In this document: positions 1 through 7,016 of the stretch, piece after piece
Numbering within the stretch: position 1 is the stretch's first letter
Layout: each line of letters opens with the position of its first letter
Source of the DNA: DATLBY01 sp035526665
GTDB lineage: Bacteria > Acidobacteriota > Terriglobia > Bryobacterales > Bryobacteraceae
Direction: 5' to 3'
Assembly (NCBI GenBank): GCA_035526665.1
Contig: DATLBY010000098.1
Location: 1 to 9,354 of the forward strand
Length of the DNA stretch: 9,354 nucleotides
Position numbers and translations under genes: made by a program
Notes under the pieces: generated by a model
The model's input: only the letters and a program-made list of their open reading frames with translations
Told to the model about the DNA's origin: nothing
Databases searched by the model: none

Positions 1-2021
1 CTGCGCACCTGATTGTGGCCCATCGAGATCAAGTACTTGGAGATACGGGCGTCGGCCGAGATGCCGCTGTTCACGATGTGGCCGCGCAGCGGATCGTAGT
101 CGGTGCGCCACTCAATACCCAGGCGCGGATCGGGGTTCACCCGCAGCGTGGAGCCTACCGGGGAATAGTTGCGCGGCTCGGCCAGGAAGGTGTAGCCGCT
201 GAACATCTCAGTGGTGGTAAACACATTGCGCTGGCCGGCCACTACCGCACCGCCGAAGGTGGGATCGAAGAATCGCTGCTGGAATACTTCCCAGCTCATC
301 ACTTCCTGAACCTGGCCGTCCTTGCGCTTGGCAAAAAGGCGGTTGGTAAGGGATACCTCGGCTTCACGCGTGTTGGAAACGATGTCATTTTCGTCGAATC
401 GAATAATCCGCTGAAAGTCCTCTATTCCGTCCACCGACCGGAAGCGGGCGCGCGGTTCGATCACATGCTTCAGCTTCGGCCCCAGCCAGCCGGGAGCGTC
501 GTACACCCTGGCCAGCGATGGCAGCCGCAGGTCCAGGGAGAACTCGCGCGAGCTGCGCAGCAACTGGTTTCCGGTAAGCCGGCCATTCGCATCGAAGCTC
601 GACCCGTAGCTCGTTTCGCGTATGGAAAAGGATGGAATCAGGTTTAGATCCTTCCAGCGAATGGCGGTGGTGATCCTCGGCTCCACATCCAGGCGGTCCA
701 CGTGACGGCGGGTTTGAAACGATAGCTGATTCCGCCGCAGCAGGCCGGCGCTGGCGTTGAACGACAGCCAGATGGGAAGGGCTCCGGCGGCGATCTGGCG
801 GTCGCGGCTGGTCAACTCGAGCGACGGCAGCTTGCGGACCGCGATCTTGTCATCGGGTGCCCGGCTCTGGAAGTTTTCGTTCTCGGAGGTAACAAAATTG
901 AATCCAAAAGTGGACCAGTGCTTGGTGATGTATCCGATGGAATGAACCTCAGAGAAGATCGCCTCGAAGAAGGATTCGGTGAAGGCCTGGCGGAAAGCGA
1001 AGGAGCTGAGATAGGTGAACGCCCCACGGGCGAGAAAGCCGTGGCCTAGGTCGGACTTGCCATCCAGCGTGAGCAGATAGCCACCCTCCTTGCGCCGGCT
1101 TCGGTCGTCCAGCAGCAGGCCACGGTCATTCACACCGTAGAGGATGAAATTAAAGTCGGAGCGGTCGTTCGGCTTCCCGCGAAAGTCCACGTGATGGGCG
1201 AGGCCGCGCTGGGTAAACAACTGGGTGCGGTAGGTGAGGTCGTAGCTGCGATTGATGGCCCAATAGTAGCCGACACCGATCATCTTGCCGCGCCGCGAGC
1301 TGTTGCCGATGTTGGGCGTCAGCAGCCCGCTGCGCCGCGGCATCTTGGCCAGGGATTTGTAGAAGAACGGCGTGTAAAACAGCGGCACGCGCCGCAGCAC
1401 AAACGTGGAGGAGCGCGCAATGGCGCGGTCGCCCGGCACAATGTCGAAGACCGGACCGCGCAGAATCCACCAGGGCTTCGGCAATTTGCAGTTGGTGATA
1501 AAGCCGTTGTGAAGAACGTAGCGGTCTTTCAGCCGCTCCGCCCACTCGCCTTGAAACGAGAATGGATTACTGGTAGTCAAAACGCCAGGGCGGGCTTCAA
1601 TCTTGGCGGGGGATGACCCTTTGATCTCAAAGTATTTGCCGGTCTCTTCTTGCAGGTTGTATTCCACCTTCGCGGCCTCGATCTGCTCGCCGCCGGCGAA
1701 GTGTTGAAACTTCACATTGCCGCGGGCCTCAGCGGCTCCGGTCTCTTCGTTGTAGTCGATCTCGTCGGCTTCGAGCAACATCTCGGTGGTTTCGAGTTTG
1801 ACGTGGCCGCGGAGCTTGTATTGCGGGCCCTCCCGCTCTTGAACGACGGCGGAGACATTGATGTCGCCGGGCCCCGGAGCGTTCGGGCGCAAGGGCCGCG
1901 GCAAGGCGTTTTGAGCGTTGAGGAATGACCCGGTAAGCAGCATGACGGCACTGGTCCAGAAAAAAAGTCCGTGACATTTTAGACCAGATATGTTACGAAG
2001 AGTTTGGAGCACTTTGCGCAC
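1..2021 (-). CDS. lptD: LPS-assembly outer-membrane protein LptD (OstA/Imp), 3' end off the window
   Basis: LptD is the outer-membrane beta-barrel that, with lipoprotein LptE, receives LPS from the periplasmic LptA bridge and inserts it into the outer leaflet. The minus-strand frame is open from the left edge to base 2021, giving 673 codons without a stop. From a GTG at 2021 the N terminus has a basic stretch, then a hydrophobic run (FFWTSAVMLLTGSFL), then NAQNA, which reads as a signal peptide. Residues about 54-160 look like an OstA/LptA-type beta-jellyroll (LRGHVKLETTEMLLEADEID and GNVKFQH). Residues about 212-245 hold the LptD-typical stretch VPLFYTPFFYKSLAKMPRRS followed by GLLTPNIG. The rest alternates aromatic and polar residues as barrel strands do. 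The start is uncertain: a GTG at 2012 and an ATG at 1943 are also in frame, but the ATG would remove the basic part of the signal peptide, and no start has a clear Shine-Dalgarno. Family members are usually about 750-850 residues, so the barrel's C terminus is missing here only because the window ends. Confidence 0.9.
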   Translation of the reverse strand, partial: MRKVLQTLRNISGLKCHGLFFWTSAVMLLTGSFLNAQNALPRPLRPNAPGPGDINVSAVVQEREGPQYKLRGHVKLETTEMLLEADEIDYNEETGAAEARGNVKFQHFAGGEQIEAAKVEYNLQEETGKYFEIKGSSPAKIEARPGVLTTSNPFSFQGEWAERLKDRYVLHNGFITNCKLPKPWWILRGPVFDIVPGDRAIARSSTFVLRRVPLFYTPFFYKSLAKMPRRSGLLTPNIGNSSRRGKMIGVGYYWAINRSYDLTYRTQLFTQRGLAHHVDFRGKPNDRSDFNFILYGVNDRGLLLDDRSRRKEGGYLLTLDGKSDLGHGFLARGAFTYLSSFAFRQAFTESFFEAIFSEVHSIGYITKHWSTFGFNFVTSENENFQSRAPDDKIAVRKLPSLELTSRDRQIAAGALPIWLSFNASAGLLRRNQLSFQTRRHVDRLDVEPRITTAIRWKDLNLIPSFSIRETSYGSSFDANGRLTGNQLLRSSREFSLDLRLPSLARVYDAPGWLGPKLKHVIEPRARFRSVDGIEDFQRIIRFDENDIVSNTREAEVSLTNRLFAKRKDGQVQEVMSWEVFQQRFFDPTFGGAVVAGQRNVFTTTEMFSGYTFLAEPRNYSPVGSTLRVNPDPRLGIEWRTDYDPLRGHIVNSGISADARISKYLISMGHNQVR

Positions 2022-2102
2022 TAAGGGTGTGTGAGGCTTCAATCAGAACCGTAACACGGTAAAGCGGAGAGCCGCAAGAGCACGGCCGGGACTTCAAAAC
2101 CA

Positions 2103-2945
2103 ATGACGACTTGCCACTATTGCCGGACGCAAAACGAAGCGGACGATCATCGCTGCCAGCGCTGCGGACGGCGGCTGATCGAGCAGGCGCGTCCCAGGGC
2201 GGAGGCGTTTCCGGTCAGCACTTCGGCGCTTGCGCCAGATCTGCGGTACGAGGCGCCCGCGACAGCAGCGGCCGCTCCCGCGTTCGGACCGCAAATTGTT
2301 CCGCCGCCAGTTCCCCGCCCCAGCGATGCGCCCGCTGATCCGGCTTATCAAGCATCTTTGTTCGGGCTGCACGAGGTACCGAGGACGGCGGTACCAGCAC
2401 CGGCCAGGAAGCCCGCTCCGCCGCCCGCTCCCAGGGTACGGCGGGACCGGACGGCACAACAGTCGCTGGACTTCACAGCGAATGCAGCCACCACAAGAAC
2501 GCTGAAGACGTCAGTCGACGCGGCCATCTACTGCAATGCCCGCGTGGCCATCACCGCGCACCGGGTAATGGCGGCGGCGATCGATACGTCCATCGGCATC
2601 CTGGCCCTGGGAGCGTTTCTGCTTACCCTCCATCTGAGCGGACAACATCTTGAGTTCGGCAGGCAGGCGACCCCTCTGTACCTGGGAGTCGCGGTAGTTA
2701 TATTGCTGTTCTACAAGGCTCTGTTTTGCATTGCCGGCAGCGACACACCGGGTCTCCATTGGACTGGCCTGCGGCTCTTAAATTTTGACGGGCACCTGCC
2801 CACGCGGCGCCAGCGGTTTAATCGCCTGATCGGCGGCTGCGTCAGCCTGATTGCGTCTGGCCTGGGTCTGCTCTGGGCGCTCTGCGATGAAGAGCGTCTC
2901 ACCTGGCACGATCACATGTCCAAGACGTTTCCCACTTCCTACTAG
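2103..2945 (+). CDS. RDD-family membrane protein with N-terminal zinc ribbon
   Basis: The 280-residue product starts with a four-cysteine zinc-ribbon knuckle (C4-x2-C7 and C18-x2-C21). A proline/alanine-rich, probably disordered linker follows over residues about 30-125. The C-terminal half is an RDD domain: R154 and D161 open the first membrane segment (RVMAAAID, then residues about 156-178). Two further hydrophobic segments lie near 195-215 and 243-262, and the protein ends with a WHDHMSKT stretch, which resembles the usual RDD C terminus. RDD proteins are integral inner-membrane proteins, mostly of unknown function, with some linked to ion transport. Zinc ribbon plus RDD is a recurrent architecture, but no substrate can be inferred. 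It is divergent from lptD and lies 52 bp upstream of pgi on the same strand, so the two may be cotranscribed. No strong Shine-Dalgarno precedes the ATG. Confidence 0.85.
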   Translation: MTTCHYCRTQNEADDHRCQRCGRRLIEQARPRAEAFPVSTSALAPDLRYEAPATAAAAPAFGPQIVPPPVPRPSDAPADPAYQASLFGLHEVPRTAVPAPARKPAPPPAPRVRRDRTAQQSLDFTANAATTRTLKTSVDAAIYCNARVAITAHRVMAAAIDTSIGILALGAFLLTLHLSGQHLEFGRQATPLYLGVAVVILLFYKALFCIAGSDTPGLHWTGLRLLNFDGHLPTRRQRFNRLIGGCVSLIASGLGLLWALCDEERLTWHDHMSKTFPTSY

Positions 2946-2997
2946 CCGCCAGCCCGGACGCCCTCCCCAAAGCAGTGCGCGGGATGCAGTATCCTAA

Positions 2998-4371
2998 GTG
3001 GCGATGGCCATACTCTTCGACGAACGCAATCTGCTGGCTGGGAGAATTGGCGAGCAGCACGGTCTTACCCCCACGGAAGTCAAGTCCGCCGGACCGGCGG
3101 CGCTACAAGCGCTGGAGTCCTTTAAGAAGTCCAGCGACATGGGGCTTTACGGTTTTCCGCATCTGCCGTTTCAGTCCGAACTGCTCAAGTCAATCAGCGA
3201 ATATGCCAAGGACATGCGGGGCAGCTACGACACCGTATGTGTGATCGGCATTGGCGGGAGCGCGCTGGGAGCATGGGCGCTGGACTGCGGCATGCACGGC
3301 CCGCATCCGGTCCAGTCGAAGGATCATCCGCGGCTTGTGGTCCTGGATAATGTGGATCCTGTGTTTGTTGAAAGCGCACTGGCGTCGATGACGCCCAAGA
3401 AAACCATCGCCGTGGTAATCGCAAAATCCGGCTCTACGGCCGAGACAGTGGCGACCTTCCTGATGGTCCGCGACTGGTTAACGCGCAAATTGGGACGCAA
3501 GGCATCTCAGCGCATCGCCGTGGTGACCTCGGAGGGGCAAGGCGACCTGAAGACACTGGCCGCGCAGGAATCGTACCGGATTTTTTATCTGCCGGATAAT
3601 GTGGGCGGGCGCTTCAGCGTACTATCGGCGGTAGGGATGCTGCCGGCCGCTCTTATTGGCATCGACATAAAAAAGATCGCCAAAGGCGCGGCGGGAATGA
3701 CGCATCTCTGCTGGCAGCCCGAGTTGAAGACGAATATCGCCTTACGGGCGGCCATGCTGCATCACCTCACCTGGACGGCGAAGGGCAAGACGATCCAGGT
3801 GGCCTTTCCCTATGCGAATCAGCTGTGGGGCGCGGCCTTCTGGTTCCGGCAGCTGTGGGCGGAATCGCTGGGTAAGGCCAAAAATCGCGCGGGCGATACG
3901 GTGCACAGCGGCCAGACTCCGGTGGCGGCCCTCGGGACCACCGATCAGCACTCCCAGGTGCAGCTTTACATGGAAGGACCCAATGACAAGGTATTCAGCT
4001 TCTGGGGGCTGAATAAATTTTCCGCCCAGGGGAAGATTCCCAAGGTGAAGACGGGCTTTGAGAGCTTCGACTATCTCTCCGGCCAGAGCCTGGGGAAACT
4101 GATCGATGCCGAGCGGCGTGCGACCGCGGCGGCGCTCACCGAAAATCAGCGTCCGAACTGCACCTTCCTGCTCGACCGGATGGACGAGGAGCACTTGGGT
4201 GCTTTCCTGCAAATGATGGAGTTCGAAACCGCGTTTATGGGTGAGCTGCTGAATATCAATGCCTTCGACCAGGAAGGCGTCGAACTGGGCAAGAAGTTCA
4301 CCTTCGGGCTGATGGGCCGCAAAGGCTACCAAGATTTCAAGACGCGCTTCGATAAGTACGAAGGTTCGTAG
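2998..4371 (+). CDS. pgi: glucose-6-phosphate isomerase
   Basis: This cytoplasmic enzyme interconverts glucose 6-phosphate and fructose 6-phosphate in glycolysis and gluconeogenesis. Numbering from the GTG at 2998, the first SIS-fold phosphate loop is GIGGSALG (residues 84-91) and the second is AKSGSTAET (142-150). The PGI signature GGRFS lies at 203-207. Likely catalytic residues are E289 in WAESLGK, H318 in DQHSQVQLY and K432 in GVELGKK, all in the expected order. At 457 residues it matches the short bacterial PGI class of about 445-460 residues, rather than the longer E. coli type of about 550. An ATG two codons downstream (3004) is an equally good start, as neither has a strong ribosome site. 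It follows the RDD gene by 52 bp and ends 4 bp from the convergent clpS stop. Confidence 0.96.
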   Translation: MAMAILFDERNLLAGRIGEQHGLTPTEVKSAGPAALQALESFKKSSDMGLYGFPHLPFQSELLKSISEYAKDMRGSYDTVCVIGIGGSALGAWALDCGMHGPHPVQSKDHPRLVVLDNVDPVFVESALASMTPKKTIAVVIAKSGSTAETVATFLMVRDWLTRKLGRKASQRIAVVTSEGQGDLKTLAAQESYRIFYLPDNVGGRFSVLSAVGMLPAALIGIDIKKIAKGAAGMTHLCWQPELKTNIALRAAMLHHLTWTAKGKTIQVAFPYANQLWGAAFWFRQLWAESLGKAKNRAGDTVHSGQTPVAALGTTDQHSQVQLYMEGPNDKVFSFWGLNKFSAQGKIPKVKTGFESFDYLSGQSLGKLIDAERRATAAALTENQRPNCTFLLDRMDEEHLGAFLQMMEFETAFMGELLNINAFDQEGVELGKKFTFGLMGRKGYQDFKTRFDKYEGS

Positions 4372-4375
4372 CGGG

Positions 4376-4717
4376 CTAGCCGGCTACTTCGGGTCCGGCG
4401 GCCGGCTCGACGATCGCTTTCATGGAGCCCTGGGATCGCGGCATACGCCAGTCGGGCCCGTAGGATTGGATCTGGTCGCGCCCAAATTCGGCCTCGGATA
4501 ATTCGCAGGTGATGACGATAGTGCGTCCGGTGGTGTCCACCTCGACGGCGTGGCGGAACGCGTCCGTGTCGCTGCAGAGGAAGAGCTTCTGCAGCATCTC
4601 GATGACGTACTCGTAGGTATGGTCATCGTCATTCAGCAGAATGACGTGGTAGAGGGGGGTAAGCTCCTCGCGCTTCTGCTTCTCCACTTCGGGAGGAACC
4701 ACGGTCTTCGGCATCAC
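4376..4717 (-). CDS. clpS: ATP-dependent Clp protease adaptor ClpS, variant pocket
   Basis: ClpS docks on the N domain of ClpA or ClpC and delivers N-degron substrates to the Clp protease. The 113-residue product has the ClpS core from PLYHVILLNDDD (residues 21-32) through YVIEMLQKLF and AVEVDTTGR (57-65), then a C-terminal extension ending in GSMKAIVEP. The N-D-D at 29-31 corresponds to the conserved ClpS Asn-Asp pair that contacts the substrate alpha-amino group. By my alignment, E. coli pocket residues T38, M40 and H66 correspond here to H33, Y35 and E59, so the pocket differs from the classical adaptor. I associate this variant with acidobacteria and relatives. Two ATGs are adjacent (4717 and 4714); a GGGAG lies rather far upstream of both. 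The gene is convergent with pgi and divergent from ssrA across 76 bp. Confidence 0.9.
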   Translation of the reverse strand: MMPKTVVPPEVEKQKREELTPLYHVILLNDDDHTYEYVIEMLQKLFLCSDTDAFRHAVEVDTTGRTIVITCELSEAEFGRDQIQSYGPDWRMPRSQGSMKAIVEPAAGPEVAG

Positions 4718-4755
4718 TGTCTATGATCGCTCCCGGGCAGGCATGGATATTCGAT

Positions 4756-4785
4756 GGTACAGCATACGCCGGCGGGTGTTAAAAT
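4756..4785 (+). promoter_or_regulatory. probable ssrA promoter
   Basis: TAAAAT at 4780-4785 matches the sigma-70 -10 box in five of six bases and ends 8 bases before the first base of the mature tmRNA (4794). GGTACA at 4756-4761 is a weak -35 candidate (three of six) at 18-bp spacing. The position relative to the RNA is the main support. The same 76-bp gap must also hold the divergent clpS promoter. Confidence 0.4.
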
Positions 4786-4793
4786 GATGTCTG

Positions 4794-5150
4794 GGGGGCG
4801 CCACGGATTCGACGGGATTGAGTCGTTGTGATGAGGCGTGCCGGGTTCCGAGCTCCCGTAAAACGATCGGAAAACAAACAACTGCCAATAACACGCAGTT
4901 TGCATACGCTGCTTAATTAATTAAGTAGCCGCTTCGGTTGCCGGGCCTGCACGGTAGCCAGGAAGCGTCATTTTGCAGGATAGGCCTAAAGCTTCTGTTC
5001 GGAGCCTCCAGCCGAGACACAATCGAGCTAGGCTGCCAGTGCTCTTGCCGGCTCTTCAGTTGGCAGCCGAAACCACCGAACCGGATACGCACGTAGGCTT
5101 GTCACGGCGGGCAATTTCGGACGCGGGTTCGACTCCCGCCGCCTCCACCA
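4794..5150 (+). ncRNA. ssrA: transfer-messenger RNA (tmRNA, 10Sa RNA)
   Basis: tmRNA rescues stalled ribosomes, working with SmpB: it enters the A site as a tRNA-Ala mimic, then templates a degradation tag. The 5' end carries GGGGGCG (4794-4800) followed by the near-universal ACGGATTCGACGGG. The acceptor strand GGGGGCG pairs over all seven positions, with one G-U, with CGCCTCC (5140-5146), followed by A and an encoded CCA (5148-5150). The T arm is intact: stem GCGGG (5123-5127) with CCCGC (5135-5139) and loop TTCGACT. At 357 nt it is a normal one-piece tmRNA. The 3' end doubles as the attachment core of the downstream element. No factor-independent terminator is visible just after it, perhaps because the insertion displaced it. 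Confidence 0.97.
4884..4916 (+). other. tmRNA tag-peptide reading frame (ANNTQFAYAA)
   Basis: Within ssrA, GCC at 4884 opens a short frame encoding ANNTQFAYAA, with stop TAA at 4914-4916. A small hydrophobic C terminus ending in AA is the expected signal for ClpXP-type proteases. The stop lies within the 14-bp palindrome CTTAATTAATTAAG (4912-4925), and an in-frame TAG follows at 4926-4928. The resume codon is assigned by analogy with other tmRNAs, where the tag begins with Ala. Confidence 0.88.
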
Positions 5151-5151
5151 A
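5130..5151 (+). repeat. proximal attachment-site repeat (ssrA 3' end)
   Basis: This copy lies in the functional tmRNA T loop, 3' T stem, acceptor strand and CCA. It matches 7017-7038 at 20 of 22 positions. Because the tRNA-like fold is intact here, this is the copy that serves the gene. Confidence 0.75.
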
Positions 5152-5179
5152 TCCATCTCTAGATAAAATCAGTAACGAA

Positions 5180-5207
5180 TTGTGTCCGTCCGATTGTTTG
5201 TTACATT
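5180..5207 (+). promoter_or_regulatory. possible promoter of the HEPN-like gene
   Basis: TTGTGT (5180-5185) and TACATT (5202-5207) are separated by 16 bp and resemble weak -35 and -10 boxes (three and four of six matches). Transcription would start near 5214, leaving a leader of about 66 nt before the ATG at 5280, or almost none before the GTG at 5214. It lies between the tmRNA end and the gene, so the cargo could be transcribed on its own or by read-through from ssrA. Confidence 0.25.
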
Positions 5208-5213
5208 TAGGTT

Positions 5214-6911
5214 GTGAGCGGGAATGAGGAACTCAATACAGATACCGTGGACGCTGCGATTGAAACGGAGGCCATCTGGATGCAATTCAGGGACTGGCGG
5301 ACCGATAAGCTCGCCGAACTCGGTAACGGTCAGTGGATAACCGTCTATCAGCAGTTGGACAGTGCCGGTGAGGATTTCGGGTTCTTTTCGGCACTTGTTC
5401 CGCTCGTGAAAGTCGAAGCCGTCATGCAGGATGTCTCTTGGGATTTGATGATCGGCCATGGTCGGCCCGGCTGCGCAACGCATCACGAAGGCGATCAGGA
5501 AGTTGTCGAATACCTTCGCTTTGGCAATGATGATGTAGAACCATTTGTACACGTACGCTCTTTCCACGGAGCGGCCCCCAACTATGTCGAGGTTTCCGAG
5601 GAGTTCCGCCTCTTTCACAATCTTTGTTTCGATGCGAAGCGGAATGTTCACATGGCCTTCGATGAGTCTGGTGATGCTGAAGACGTCACCGTCATCAAAG
5701 AAGATGAGGTGCGGATTAGATCGAAGTACCTAAAGCAATACCTTGCAATCAGGGATCTCGCACTGCTCCTCTTTTTCGATCTCCGCCGAGATACGAAGAC
5801 TCGCTTGCCAGCCTTGGGAATCGCGGGGCGGCAAGTATCTTTGAGTGAACCGGAGATCCGTTATGAGATGTATTCTGGCGACACGGGCTCGTATCGTGAG
5901 CCAGCGACCTTCACTCGGCTGTTCGGGAAGAAGCTGATTCGCGGCATGGAGAAAGAGAAGTCCGGCATCTGGCCCTACGACGAACCTGAGAAGCATGCCG
6001 AATACATCATCCAACGGAGGCGGGGAAGTGAGCCGGAACTATGGAATTCCGACCCCGACCAACTCGGCAACTACTTCGGTGCGAATCCCGAGGCACCGCA
6101 GTATCTCACACCGGTATTCTTCAGGCGCGATGTACTGAACAAATATTACGCTAACCCACAGCGGTATTCAGTCGAGGATGGCTATCTTCGAGCTTCCGGT
6201 CAATGGGGTGTACAGATCGACAACAACCATCCAGATCACATCGTCGTGTTTCTCGGTGATCTTGGTCGTGACCTGCCATACAAGGAGCAACTGTACTGGA
6301 AAAGCTTCAATGTAGAACCGTCAGGCTCCATGAGCGAAGTTAATTTCCGCCGTAGCATGCTTGGTCAATTTACCAGTCCGACGAAACCGGACCTGATGTT
6401 CAAGCAAGAGTTCGGGAACTTCAATGATGATTGGCAACGAAGATTCGGCTGGCCGATGTTCAAGCCACTTTCAGATGAGGACGAGCATTGCTCGATCGCC
6501 CTGCGGGTTCCCCTTACGAACACTCAGACGGAATTTGACGGCCAAGTCCTAGCGCTTTGCAAGATAATGGTCGACTCTCTGAACGAGGCGGAATTAGCAA
6601 AGGGAGTAACCCACCTTCCCGAAAACGCAAAGGGAATAACGAAGTTGAACCTGTTCCTCCAAGCGCGAGGTGTTCAAGTGACTGATGAGCCCATACGCTT
6701 CATGAGGAAGCTGTGGGATCTCCGTCACGGAGCAGGCCACCGTAAGGGTAACGCGTACAAAAGCGCGGCAAATTTCTTCCAAGTGGAGGAGAAAGGATTC
6801 GTTTCTGCCTTCGAAAGCATTTTGGTGCGTGCCATAGCGCTTCTGAATTTCATCCGGGCAACGGTGCTGCGATCAGCCGAGGATGACATCAAGGCTGCCC
6901 TCCCCGCCTAG
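5214..6911 (+). CDS. uncharacterised large protein with C-terminal HEPN-type RX4-6H motif
   Basis: The product is 565 residues from GTG 5214, or 543 from ATG 5280. I do not recognise a named family with an assigned function, although stretches such as YVEVSEEFRLFHNL, LTPVFFRRDVLNKYY and WGVQIDNNHPD look like blocks of a widespread uncharacterised bacterial family I recall. There is no signal peptide or membrane segment, so it is probably cytoplasmic. Near the C terminus, LWDLRHGAGHRKG contains R504-H-x3-H509 (numbered from 5214) between two predicted helices. This fits the RX4-6H active site of HEPN ribonucleases, with a polar residue right after the Arg. A helix-rich tail (ILVRAIALLNFI) follows. 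The long N-terminal part, about 480 residues, has no motif I can name and could be a sensor or regulator. It is the only gene between the tmRNA-derived repeats, which suggests cargo of a mobile element and possibly a defence or toxin role (inference). Codons look less GC-rich than in pgi or lptD, by eye. Confidence 0.8.
   Translation: MSGNEELNTDTVDAAIETEAIWMQFRDWRTDKLAELGNGQWITVYQQLDSAGEDFGFFSALVPLVKVEAVMQDVSWDLMIGHGRPGCATHHEGDQEVVEYLRFGNDDVEPFVHVRSFHGAAPNYVEVSEEFRLFHNLCFDAKRNVHMAFDESGDAEDVTVIKEDEVRIRSKYLKQYLAIRDLALLLFFDLRRDTKTRLPALGIAGRQVSLSEPEIRYEMYSGDTGSYREPATFTRLFGKKLIRGMEKEKSGIWPYDEPEKHAEYIIQRRRGSEPELWNSDPDQLGNYFGANPEAPQYLTPVFFRRDVLNKYYANPQRYSVEDGYLRASGQWGVQIDNNHPDHIVVFLGDLGRDLPYKEQLYWKSFNVEPSGSMSEVNFRRSMLGQFTSPTKPDLMFKQEFGNFNDDWQRRFGWPMFKPLSDEDEHCSIALRVPLTNTQTEFDGQVLALCKIMVDSLNEAELAKGVTHLPENAKGITKLNLFLQARGVQVTDEPIRFMRKLWDLRHGAGHRKGNAYKSAANFFQVEEKGFVSAFESILVRAIALLNFIRATVLRSAEDDIKAALPA
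5266..5271 (+). promoter_or_regulatory. ribosome binding site favouring the ATG at 5280
   Basis: CGGAGG ends 8 bases before an in-frame ATG (5280), close to an ideal Shine-Dalgarno. The upstream GTG at 5214 has no such site and is preceded by an in-frame TAG at 5208. The true start may therefore be 5280, giving a protein that begins MQFRDWRTDKL. Confidence 0.5.
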
Positions 6912-7016
6912 GGCGGTGTACGATACACGTGCGACTAAACACCAAAAGCGTTGTTTAAGCGATTCAAGCCGATTATGGAATCAACACTCATGTGATTTGA
7001 ACACCCCGACACGCTC

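Noticed and set aside
15..647. 210-codon plus-strand open frame
   Set aside because: It lies antisense within lptD; the minus-strand frame is continuous, with clear LptD features. The same applies to the plus-strand frames at 1191-1616 and 1650-1928.
3742..4332. 196-codon minus-strand open frame opposite pgi
   Set aside because: It is a shadow of pgi, whose catalytic residues are all in the plus frame.
4378..4407. AGCCGGC / GCCGGCT inverted repeat at the pgi-clpS junction
   Set aside because: The 7-bp stem has a 16-nt loop and no T tract and lies within the clpS coding end; too weak to call a terminator.
4973..5227. 84-codon open frame starting within ssrA
   Set aside because: It overlaps the structured 3' half of tmRNA and has no ribosome site or protein-like composition.
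5169..5651. 160-codon minus-strand open frame at the start of the island gene
   Set aside because: It is antisense to the 5214-6911 gene, with no ribosome site and no recognisable protein features.
6916..6928. GTGTA-CGA-TACAC small inverted repeat after the island gene
   Set aside because: The stem is only 5 bp with no following T run, which can easily arise by chance.
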